Below, piece after piece: positions 1 to 5,879 of a stretch of DNA of 6,734 nt. The stretch lies in contig CAZLDQ010000269.1 in assembly GCA_964558295.1 (NCBI GenBank), positions 1 to 6,734 of the forward strand, given 5' to 3'. This DNA is from JBDKTH01 sp964558295. GTDB taxonomy: Bacteria > Planctomycetota > Planctomycetia > Pirellulales > Thermoguttaceae. The notes under the pieces were generated by a model. It worked only from the letters and a program-made list of their open reading frames with translations. It did not search any database and was not told the DNA's origin. The position numbers were made by a program, and so were the translations under genes. Each line of letters opens with the position of its first letter. The first letter of the stretch is position 1.

Positions 1-374
1 AATTCCGCAAGGGCGACAATCTAAAGCCCACGGACAGCAGACGAAGGGCCGTCCCCCGCCCGTTCTATTATGCCCAACCCCACCGCACCCGCACTAACCC
101 ACCTATCGTTTTCCCCCTTCGCCCTTCATCCCTTCCTTTCCACCCACATCGAGGGGAATCCCCGCGCCCAATTCTGCCATTTGATGGGAAAAACGCCGTG
201 CCCCCTTGTGGAACAAACGGCCGAAGTGAATTAGAATCGGGTTTTGACCGGAGCGTGGCAGAAGCCGGTGTTGCCTGCCGATATGCGGTCTGATATGTCC
301 GGTCGACTTCCCACCTGGACCGCAACCGGTTTTCTTCAAAAGGCGCTTTGGTTGCATGTGGAAGGAGGTTTCCC
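1..374. other. Gene-free left flank and leader of the DoxX gene
   Basis: No coding region can be supported here. Plus-strand frame 3 is open from the window edge to a TGA at 291-293, but the translation is Pro/Arg-rich, low in complexity, resembles no family I know and has no visible start. Frame 1 stops at 22-24 and could be the last codons of an upstream gene. From about 71 to 149 the plus strand is strongly pyrimidine-rich with very few G. Nearer the gene there is an imperfect tandem repeat (GATATG...CGGTC at 280-291 and 292-305), a short hairpin (CGGTC 300-304 with GACCG 318-322) and the 8-bp palindrome AACCGGTT (324-331). TTGACC at 244-249 resembles a -35 box but has no good -10 at the right distance. 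The region most likely holds the promoter of the downstream pair, though I cannot place it. Confidence 0.5.
360..368 (+). promoter_or_regulatory. Strong Shine-Dalgarno deciding the DoxX start
   Basis: GGAAGGAGG is a near-perfect anti-16S match. It ends six bases before the CTG at 375, which is in frame with the DoxX protein. No ATG or GTG lies at the right distance in that frame. The nearby ATG at 356 overlaps the motif and opens a different frame that stops at 437-439. The motif therefore argues for CTG initiation at 375. Confidence 0.7.
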
Positions 375-1595
375 CTGAGATACTGCAAAGTTCAAATCGG
401 ACTGGCAGCCGTAGTGGTGTTGGTTGTTCTACGGCTTAGCCTCGGCTTTCACTTCCTCTACGAGGGAGTGTGGAAGATCAAACATCCGGAGTTCTCGGCC
501 GAACCGTTTCTGACGCAGGCCAAGGGCCCCCTGGCCCCGCTGTTCTACGCGATGATCCCCGACATCGACGGACGCGAACGGCTACGGATTGAGAAAGACG
601 ACAAGGGCAAGAAGGTCATCACCGGCAAACACTATCTCAACGCCTGGAAAGACCTCGCCGAAAAAGTCAAAATCAAATACCGCCTTGACGACGAGCAAAA
701 AGCTCAGGTCGATCAGATCTACGCCCATTTCGAGGACGCCGTAACGACCTTCCTGGCCGCCAACCTGGAAGAGATCGAAGCCTACTTCGGCAGCCTTGAT
801 CGCTTCGAGAAGCAATTGGCCGAGGAAGAAAACGGCGCAGCCTACCAACAAAAACGTAACTGGGATCGCCGTCAAGAGCTGCGCAAAGAAGTCAATGTCT
901 GGCTCACCGGCCTTGACAAGACGGGGAAAAGCTACCAGGCTGCCCTGTGGAACGTGCTCAAAGACGATCAGAAGGCCGAAGGCGCACTGCCGGTGGGGTG
1001 GACCCAAACCGACCTCTTGAACTTCGCCGTCACCTACGGTTTGACGGCGATCGGCCTCTGCCTCCTGCTGGGCCTTTGCACGCGTCTGGCAGCGCTCGGC
1101 GGCGCAGTCTTCCTGATCTTCGTGCTCATGACGCAGCCCCCCTGGCCACCGATCTATCCGCCCGCTCCCGAAGTCGTCGGCCATGCCCTGATCGTCGACA
1201 AGAACTTCGTAGAGATGGTGGCCTTGTTCCTCGTGGCGGCCACCGCCGTCGGACGCTGGGCCGGCTTGGACTTTTTCCTCTACCGCCTGTTCGGCCGCCC
1301 CATGGAAGCCTGGTGGAAAGACAAGTATGGCCATGCCACTTGGTCCATGAACGATTATGCCGACGAAATCGCCATGCTGGCAATCCACAACAAGCCCGAA
1401 GACCACTTCGGCCTCATGGCCGCCGAGAAAGAAATCCGCAAGCTTGGGTCCGAGATCTCCAGTCGTTGGGGATCCAATGGGATGCGGCAAGTCTGGACCC
1501 TGATCAAAAGCCATCCACGCTTCGGCGCCCACGGCGACGTCGCCGCGACAGCCCTGACCCGCCTCTGGGACGGCGTCGGCGAGTGGAAATGTTAA
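375..1595 (+). CDS. DoxX-family membrane protein with large insertion
   Basis: The protein has about 406 residues, much longer than ordinary DoxX proteins (about 130-170). Seen: a first membrane helix at roughly 7-29 runs into the DoxX-like pattern R20-x3-G24-x6-G31 followed by W-K-I. A charged, Lys/Glu-rich, largely helical soluble segment covers about 36-210. Three more hydrophobic segments lie near 216-235, 239-255 and 279-295, and the second carries the typical G-x2-T-R (G233 to R237). A soluble tail of about 105 residues (about 300-406) is unfamiliar to me. Start: the first in-frame ATG is at residue 60 and would delete helix 1, so the CTG behind the strong ribosome binding site is preferred. 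An upstream TTG at 348 is the alternative. DoxX proteins are membrane proteins with mostly unclear roles, some linked to redox or thiosulfate metabolism. Pairing with the downstream oxidoreductase suggests an envelope redox function, which is inference. Confidence 0.82.
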   Translation: MRYCKVQIGLAAVVVLVVLRLSLGFHFLYEGVWKIKHPEFSAEPFLTQAKGPLAPLFYAMIPDIDGRERLRIEKDDKGKKVITGKHYLNAWKDLAEKVKIKYRLDDEQKAQVDQIYAHFEDAVTTFLAANLEEIEAYFGSLDRFEKQLAEEENGAAYQQKRNWDRRQELRKEVNVWLTGLDKTGKSYQAALWNVLKDDQKAEGALPVGWTQTDLLNFAVTYGLTAIGLCLLLGLCTRLAALGGAVFLIFVLMTQPPWPPIYPPAPEVVGHALIVDKNFVEMVALFLVAATAVGRWAGLDFFLYRLFGRPMEAWWKDKYGHATWSMNDYADEIAMLAIHNKPEDHFGLMAAEKEIRKLGSEISSRWGSNGMRQVWTLIKSHPRFGAHGDVAATALTRLWDGVGEWKC

Positions 1596-1665
1596 TCCCC
1601 GCTTCGCTCACCGCGGGCAGCGATACGACTCAAGCACGAATGACAAGCAAGAGAAGGTTAATCCG

Positions 1666-3390
1666 ATGAATTTGACTCCCGAACAGAAAGCTATTGGCAA
1701 AGAGAACTTCTACTCCGTCATCGGCACCACACGGCGAGATTTCCTCAAGAAGGGTATCATGGCCGGCGTCGTCTCCGGCGGCGGCCTCGGCGCATTTTAC
1801 TTCGGCTATGAAGCCAGCGTTCCGAATCCCGTCCGCGTGGCTGTCCTTGGCACGGGCGACGAAGGCAGCGTGCTAATCGGAGCGATCAACCCGAACTTCA
1901 TCGAGGTCAAGGCTATTGCCGACATCCGCCCCTACAGCCAATACCGTGCATTCCACGGTGACTGCTACTCCGATGCCGCCCTGAAAGCCCGCCCCGGTCT
2001 GATTTCGAAGTACGGCTGGGCCAATGAGACCGAGGCCCGCAAGCATGTCAACGTCTACAACGATTTCCGCGAGCTGCTGGAGAAAGAAAAGGACATCGAG
2101 GCGGTGATCATCGCTTTGCCCTTGCACCTCCATGCTCCGGCGGCCATCCTGGCCATGCGGCGAGGGTTGCACGTGTTGACCGAAAAGCTGATGGGCCACA
2201 CGGTCTACGACTGCAAAGCGATGGCCCGTGTCTCCCAAGAGACCAAGAAGCTCCTGGCCACCGGCCATCAGCGCCACTACAACATCCTCTACGAAAACGC
2301 CAAAGACACGATCAGTCGGGGCCTATTGGGCGACATCCACTACATCCGCGCCCAGTGGCATCGCGGCAACCTGCCGGGCAAGGACAGTTGGCAGATGCCC
2401 CTCCCCCCCGGCGTCAAAGCGGGCGACAAGAGTGCCAACATTCTGCTCAATGAGTTGAAGGCCTGGGAAGCCGCCTTGAAGGCCAGCCAGGATCCCAAGG
2501 AAATCGCTCTGCTCGACCGCCGGATCGCCCAGAAGAAGGCCCAGATCTCCGACGAGATCCTCAAAGACACCGCTGCCAAGTATGGCTATCAAGATTACAC
2601 GATCAAGGACGGCAAGGGCAATGTCGTCTACAACTGCCCGCCGGCCGAAGAGCTGATCCGCTGGCGGCTCTGGGACCGTACTGGCGCCGGCCTGATGGCC
2701 GAGTTGGGCAGCCACCAGCTTGACGCGGCAAGCATCTTCATCGCCGCCCAGCATGACGGCCACAAGCAGATCCCACTGACCGTGGCTGCCGCCGGCAACC
2801 GGCCGCTCTTCCCGGCCGACCGCGACGTGGAAGACCATGTCGTCTGTGTCATTGAGTTCCCTGCCCCCGGCTATGACCCAAAGTGCCCGATAGCCAGTCG
2901 AAAGCGGATCTCCGTACAGTATTCCTCCATCAATGGCAACGGCTTCGGCGGTTACGGCGAAGTCGTCTTCGGCACCAAGGGGACGTTGATCCTGGAACGC
3001 GAACAAGAAGCCTTGATCTTCAAGGATTCCGACACCGACAGCAAGGTCGGCGTCAAGGCCAGCAAAGGTGGCCCGACAATGGACACCCAAGCCAGCGGCG
3101 GGGCCCAAAAGGCCGCCGCTGTCGGCGCAATGGCCATGCAGGACATTAGCCGTGGGTACACCGAGGAGATCGAACATTGGGCTTGGTGCATCCGCAATCC
3201 GGCCCCGGAAAACCTCCCCCGCTGCCATCCCAAAGTGGCCATGGGCGATGCAATCATTGCCCTGACGGCAAACATGGCCGCCCGCGACGGCAAGCGGATC
3301 GAGTTCAACCCCGCATGGTTCGACATCGATAGCGACGAAACGCCCGAAGGCGTCAAGCCCAATCCGAACGACACCAAACGCTACTCCTGA
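1666..3390 (+). CDS. Gfo/Idh/MocA oxidoreductase with Tat signal
   Basis: The protein has 574 residues. A twin-arginine motif (T-R23-R24-D-F-L-K) and a Gly/Ala hydrophobic stretch to about residue 47 indicate export by the Tat route. No clear A-x-A cleavage site is visible, so it may stay membrane-anchored. The Rossmann nucleotide-binding fold begins at about 56 with G62-x-G64-x2-G67. The family Glu-Lys (E173-K174, followed by L rather than the usual P) and a G-H-Q-R-H segment (200-204) follow. The G-S-H-x2-D motif at 348-353 (H350, D353) is the probable catalytic site. Family members use NAD(P) to oxidise or reduce sugars and related polyols; the substrate here is unknown. Residues about 242-329 form a charged, helical insertion compared with short family members. 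ATG follows GAGAAGG at 1651-1657. The gap to the DoxX gene is 70 bases, with only a weak hairpin (1598-1617) and no T-tract, so the two genes are probably co-transcribed. Confidence 0.93.
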   Translation: MNLTPEQKAIGKENFYSVIGTTRRDFLKKGIMAGVVSGGGLGAFYFGYEASVPNPVRVAVLGTGDEGSVLIGAINPNFIEVKAIADIRPYSQYRAFHGDCYSDAALKARPGLISKYGWANETEARKHVNVYNDFRELLEKEKDIEAVIIALPLHLHAPAAILAMRRGLHVLTEKLMGHTVYDCKAMARVSQETKKLLATGHQRHYNILYENAKDTISRGLLGDIHYIRAQWHRGNLPGKDSWQMPLPPGVKAGDKSANILLNELKAWEAALKASQDPKEIALLDRRIAQKKAQISDEILKDTAAKYGYQDYTIKDGKGNVVYNCPPAEELIRWRLWDRTGAGLMAELGSHQLDAASIFIAAQHDGHKQIPLTVAAAGNRPLFPADRDVEDHVVCVIEFPAPGYDPKCPIASRKRISVQYSSINGNGFGGYGEVVFGTKGTLILEREQEALIFKDSDTDSKVGVKASKGGPTMDTQASGGAQKAAAVGAMAMQDISRGYTEEIEHWAWCIRNPAPENLPRCHPKVAMGDAIIALTANMAARDGKRIEFNPAWFDIDSDETPEGVKPNPNDTKRYS

Positions 3391-3450
3391 GCAACGCCGG
3401 ACGCCGCCATGGCTTGCCCACGCGGCCCAGGACAATCAGACTCGTTTGCC

Positions 3451-3494
3451 ACGGTGGCTGGGGAAACACGAACCCCAGCCACCGTTTGTTTTGT
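3451..3494 (+). terminator. Rho-independent terminator after the oxidoreductase gene
   Basis: A perfect 13-bp GC-rich inverted repeat, ACGGTGGCTGGGG (3451-3463) and its complement (3473-3485), encloses a 9-base loop (AAACACGAA). It is followed by the T-rich run TTGTTTTGT. It lies 60 bases after the oxidoreductase stop codon on the same strand, which fits the end of the DoxX-oxidoreductase transcript. Confidence 0.88.
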
Positions 3495-3506
3495 ACAACG
3501 CGTTGT
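3491..3506. repeat. Overlapping palindromes TTGTACAA and ACAACGCGTTGT
   Basis: Two perfect palindromes share four bases: TTGTACAA (3491-3498) and ACAACGCGTTGT (3495-3506). Together they give three alternating half-sites (TTGT, ACAA, TTGT). They lie just behind the terminator T-run and about 100 bases before the isomerase start. Such symmetry suits a dimeric regulator's operator, but no regulator gene is present to support this. Confidence 0.4.
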
Positions 3507-3524
3507 CCTCAGCCAAGCCGCTAC

Positions 3525-3562
3525 TTGAAGGGGGCGGGGCACTGCGGTATCCTGTTGATAAT
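3525..3562 (+). promoter_or_regulatory. Candidate sigma-70-type promoter for the isomerase gene
   Basis: TTGAAG (3525-3530) and TATCCT (3548-3553) are separated by exactly 17 bases, each matching four of six consensus positions. A better -10-like hexamer, GATAAT (3557-3562), lies slightly downstream but lacks a well-spaced -35. The position between the terminator and the isomerase ribosome binding site is right for a promoter. This is a consensus match only. Confidence 0.35.
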
Positions 3563-3605
3563 CATGTTTGGTCACTGCCCCCTCACATTTGGAAAGGAGC
3601 CTCTC

Positions 3606-4454
3606 GTGGAAAAATGGCCGATCGGCGTGTTTGCCAGTATTGATGCCGGCTTGGGAGTCAAGTTGGAAGTGGCCCACGAATTGGGGGTCCCCACCGTCCA
3701 TCTTCACGCCCCGCATGCCAGCACGCGAACGCCCCAGCAAGCCGAGCGGTTCCTGGCCCGGCTCCGCGAGTTGGGGATCACGATCAGCGTCGTGTTTGGA
3801 GGCTTTGAGGGGGAGAGCTATGCCGACATCCCCACCGTCGCCAAAACCGTCGGCTTGGTGCCGCCCGAAACCCGGGCAGCCCGAACCCAGGAGATGAAAG
3901 AGATCTCCGACTTCGCCCGGCTGTTGGGAGTCGACGCTGTGGCCTTGCACATCGGTTTCGTGCCGCATGATAAGTCCGATCCAATGTACCAGGAGGTCCT
4001 CCAGGTGACCCGCGAGATCTGTGATCACTGCCGTCGCAATGGTCAGCGACTCCACCTGGAAACCGGACAAGAACCGGTCGATACCCTGCTTGCCTTCCTC
4101 CAAGACGTCGATCGTGACAATCTGTTTGTCAATTTTGACCCGGCCAACATGATTCTCTACGGTTCGGGAAACCCCATCGAGGCTCTTAAGAAGATCGGCC
4201 CCTACGTACGGAGCGTGCACTGCAAGGACGCCAAATGGGCCGCCAATCCAGGAAAAGAGTGGGGACGCGAAGTCCCCTTTGGCGAAGGCGATGTGGGCGC
4301 CGAAACGTTCCTGCAAACCCTCCACGACATCGGCTACGACGGTCCCTTGACAATCGAACGGGAGATTCCTGAGGAACCAGCCCGTCAAAAGGCCGAAATC
4401 GGCCAAGCCGTGCGCCTGTTGAACGAGTTGAAAAAGAAAATCGCAAAGGCGTAG
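3606..4454 (+). CDS. Sugar phosphate isomerase/epimerase-type TIM barrel
   Basis: The protein has 282 residues and resembles the xylose-isomerase-like TIM-barrel family (AP endonuclease 2 fold). These are cytosolic, metal-dependent enzymes that isomerise or epimerise sugars and relatives. Four likely metal ligands sit in the family order: E152 in H-L-E-T-G, D178 in N-F-D-P-A-N, H205 in S-V-H-C-K-D and E251 in T-I-E-R-E. H115 (A-L-H-I-G-F) is also conserved-looking. The length is typical and there is no signal peptide. The GTG start at 3606 is chosen because GGAAAGGAG (3591-3599) precedes it by six bases. An in-frame ATG at 3564 would add 14 residues but has no ribosome binding site. The gene follows a terminator and a candidate promoter, so it probably starts a new transcript that includes the PHA-type gene 56 bases downstream. 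The substrate cannot be told from sequence. Confidence 0.88.
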   Translation: MEKWPIGVFASIDAGLGVKLEVAHELGVPTVHLHAPHASTRTPQQAERFLARLRELGITISVVFGGFEGESYADIPTVAKTVGLVPPETRAARTQEMKEISDFARLLGVDAVALHIGFVPHDKSDPMYQEVLQVTREICDHCRRNGQRLHLETGQEPVDTLLAFLQDVDRDNLFVNFDPANMILYGSGNPIEALKKIGPYVRSVHCKDAKWAANPGKEWGREVPFGEGDVGAETFLQTLHDIGYDGPLTIEREIPEEPARQKAEIGQAVRLLNELKKKIAKA

Positions 4455-4510
4455 ACACAGACACTCCTTCGCCGCTTGCCATCGTCGTGTCCGCTGAAGG
4501 AACCCGTTGT

Positions 4511-4813
4511 ATGCCCAAGCTTGCGCTGACTGTCCCACACACGTTGAGTCAAGAAGAAGCCACACGACGGCTTCAGGAACGTTTGAACGTTGCCCGACAA
4601 ACGTTTCACGACCGCGTGCAGAATCTCGAAGAGCACTGGGAAGGGCACCGGCTCACGTTCCGGTTCAATACCTTCGGCTTTTCCATCCAAGGCGAACTGG
4701 CCTCTGAACCGGCCGAAATCCGGCTCAACGCGGACTTGCCCCTGGCGGCCATGATGTTCAAGGGCATCATCGAGCAGCAAGTGCGTGACGAACTGTCCCG
4801 GATCTTGGCGTAG
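4511..4813 (+). CDS. Polyhydroxyalkanoic acid system family protein
   Basis: A small soluble protein of 100 residues. It resembles the PHA-granule-associated (PHA_gran_rgn) family: an N-terminal M-P-K-L-x-L-x-V-P-H-x-L strand, an E-E-A-x2-R-L helix at about 14-24, a strand with W-E-G-H-x-L-x-F, then G-F-S-I-x-G-x-L and a C-terminal helix with the M-F-K-G-I-I-E pattern. Some members are linked to polyhydroxyalkanoate storage, but many occur in genomes without an evident PHA pathway and their function is unsettled. No PHA synthase or depolymerase is visible in this window. The ATG at 4511 is preferred over an in-frame GTG at 4487 because GAAGGAA (4496-4502) lies eight bases before it. It probably shares a transcript with the isomerase gene upstream and converges on cheY. 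Confidence 0.75.
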   Translation: MPKLALTVPHTLSQEEATRRLQERLNVARQTFHDRVQNLEEHWEGHRLTFRFNTFGFSIQGELASEPAEIRLNADLPLAAMMFKGIIEQQVRDELSRILA

Positions 4814-4957
4814 CGATGCAACAGACGACAAGCGTTACGCAACCGGCGCACCGGAGAAGCAGAAAGGAGACCGGATGTCAGGGGCCGGGATGTTCACACC
4901 TTACGAACATCTCGTGACTTCTCTCTTTTCGACATTCGTCAGAGTATCCTCGAGATC
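4814..4957. other. Convergent intergenic region between PHA-type gene and cheY
   Basis: The two transcription blocks meet here. No strong terminator is seen. A weak hairpin (TTACGA 4901-4906 with TCGTGA 4912-4917, one G-T pair) is followed by a pyrimidine run with TTTT to about 4930 and could end plus-strand transcription. The gap also holds a good ribosome-binding-like motif, AAAGGAG (4863-4869), five bases before an ATG at 4875. That frame runs on antisense through cheY and is not called as a gene. Confidence 0.45.
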
Positions 4958-5335
4958 TCACTCCCCGACTGTCTCGGGGACGAGCCCGGCCAGGGTGCTG
5001 ATCAAGCTGCCGTGTTCAAACGGCTTGACCAGAAAATCGGTCGCCCCGGCTTTGAAGGCTTCCTTAAGTATGTTCTTCTGTTCCAGCGCGCTGACAATCA
5101 CTACCTTAGCCTCCGGATCGAGCGACTTAATCGCCCGCAGGCCGTGCAAGCCGTCGTACTTGGGCATCACGAGATCAAGCGTAACGGCATCAGGGCGCAG
5201 CGCTTCGTAGCGTTCCGCCGCCTCTTGGCCGTTGGTTCCTTCACCGACGACCTCCCAGCCTGCCGACGAAGCAATGTCTTTAATCAATTCGCGAATCACG
5301 ATGGCGTCATCGACAACCAACAGAGTCCGTGTCAT
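4958..5335 (-). CDS. cheY: Chemotaxis response regulator CheY
   Basis: A single receiver domain of 125 residues with no output domain. Phosphoacceptor D54 lies in L-D-L-V-M-P, the acidic pair is D9-D10, the switch Ser is S82 (V-S-A) and the conserved Lys is K104 in V-K-P-F. CheA phosphorylates such proteins; CheY-P binds the flagellar motor switch or another output. The short length and the neighbouring cheC and cheD support a chemotaxis CheY rather than a generic regulator. The frame extends 25 codons further upstream, but the ATG at 5335 begins the conserved first strand (T-L-L-V-V-D-D) and follows AAAGGA (complement of 5345-5350) with nine bases between. That ribosome binding site overlaps the cheD stop codon, suggesting coupled translation. 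A 7-bp hairpin (4962-4980) lies in the last codons but has no T-run. Confidence 0.93.
   Translation of the reverse strand: MTRTLLVVDDAIVIRELIKDIASSAGWEVVGEGTNGQEAAERYEALRPDAVTLDLVMPKYDGLHGLRAIKSLDPEAKVVIVSALEQKNILKEAFKAGATDFLVKPFEHGSLISTLAGLVPETVGE
4962..4980. repeat. Inverted repeat at the 3' end of cheY
   Basis: TCCCCGA (4962-4968) and TCGGGGA (4974-4980) form a perfect 7-bp stem with a 5-base loop inside the last codons of cheY. No T-run follows on either strand, so it is a weak candidate for an intrinsic terminator. It could protect the 3' end of the message or arise by chance. Confidence 0.4.
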
Positions 5336-5348
5336 GGGTAGTGTTCCT

Positions 5349-5840
5349 TTAAAGGGTGCGGGGCGCCTCGCCAACCGTCTGTACAGACAATTGTCCGGTG
5401 GCACAGTCAAGCGTCATGCGCCGTCCTTTGGTGCCCCCCACATCTTGAGCCTGCACACGGAGTCCCATTGCATTCAAGGCCTTTGTCACCGCCTCAATGT
5501 TGGCGTCTCCAATCTGCAGCGGCCCACCAACGCCGAACATACAAGCACCGCCGGCAATCCGGACCATTAACTGGTTCCGCATTGCCCCTTTGGCTTCCAA
5601 TTGATGAACCATATGGGGAACTGCCGTATCCGCGAATTTTCCCGGCAGACCAGGGCGTCCCGTGGAATCGGGAAGAACCACGTGAGCCAAGGCGCCAAGC
5701 TTCAACCGCCGATGATATAAGGCAATGCCCACGCACGATCCCAACACCGCGTTGAGCTGCCCTGGCGCCGAAGCGAGGAGAATCTGTCCCATCCCCACGC
5801 TCTGGTTTTTTTCACAGTCTACTGCCATGCGAGTGGTCAT
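5349..5840 (-). CDS. cheD: Chemotaxis receptor deamidase CheD
   Basis: The protein has 163 residues, about the family's usual length. CheD hydrolyses side-chain amides of specific glutamines on chemoreceptors and in known systems also binds CheC. The catalytic cysteine C36 sits in L-G-S-C-V-G-I and the histidine H53 in A-H-V-V-L-P-D-S, 17 residues later, as in studied CheDs. The third active-site position, a Thr a few residues before the Cys in the forms I recall, appears to be N30 or A31 here. Later family motifs are I-A-G-G-A (about 95-99), G-x-I-G-D-A-N-I-E and a D-V-G-G-x3-R-R segment. The ATG at 5840 is used. Its ribosome binding site is weak (GAG and GGAA fragments), and the ATG four codons on is an alternative. 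It lies 39 bases after cheC and 13 bases before cheY, consistent with one transcript. Confidence 0.95.
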   Translation of the reverse strand: MTTRMAVDCEKNQSVGMGQILLASAPGQLNAVLGSCVGIALYHRRLKLGALAHVVLPDSTGRPGLPGKFADTAVPHMVHQLEAKGAMRNQLMVRIAGGACMFGVGGPLQIGDANIEAVTKALNAMGLRVQAQDVGGTKGRRMTLDCATGQLSVQTVGEAPRTL

Positions 5841-5879
5841 ATTCCGATTCTCGTAATCTGGAGGTTCGCCGCGAGAAGA

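Noticed and set aside
1..5. AATTC at the left edge as half of an EcoRI cloning site
   Set aside because: Five bases are too few to conclude anything; a natural occurrence is equally likely.
153..163. GGGGAATCCCC as a terminator stem
   Set aside because: The stem is only 4 bp with a 3-base loop and no T-run follows.
3..293. Open frame on the plus strand from the left edge to a TGA at 291-293
   Set aside because: The translation is Pro/Arg-rich with no recognisable motif, no visible start and no domain-like pattern. Long open frames by chance are expected in GC-rich DNA.
68..388. Minus-strand frame of 106 codons overlapping the leader and DoxX start
   Set aside because: It has no ribosome binding site or family resemblance, overlaps the supported DoxX start and looks like a chance frame.
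582..1532. Long minus-strand frame opposite the DoxX gene
   Set aside because: It is an antisense shadow of a gene with clear membrane segments and has no family motifs of its own.
1598..1617. CCCGC...GCGGG hairpin between the DoxX and oxidoreductase genes as a terminator
   Set aside because: It has a 5-bp stem, a 10-base loop and no T-run. It is more likely chance or minor attenuation within a two-gene transcript.
2323..3435. Minus-strand frame of 370 codons opposite the oxidoreductase
   Set aside because: The plus strand encodes a convincing Gfo/Idh/MocA protein here. The antisense product shows no motif and reflects codon bias.
3564..3605. In-frame ATG at 3564 as start of the isomerase
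   Set aside because: It has no ribosome binding site, while GTG at 3606 follows GGAAAGGAG at ideal spacing and begins at the first strand of the barrel.
3381..4565. Minus-strand frame of 394 codons opposite the isomerase
   Set aside because: It runs through the terminator and the isomerase, which carries all four expected metal ligands. The antisense product is not recognisable.
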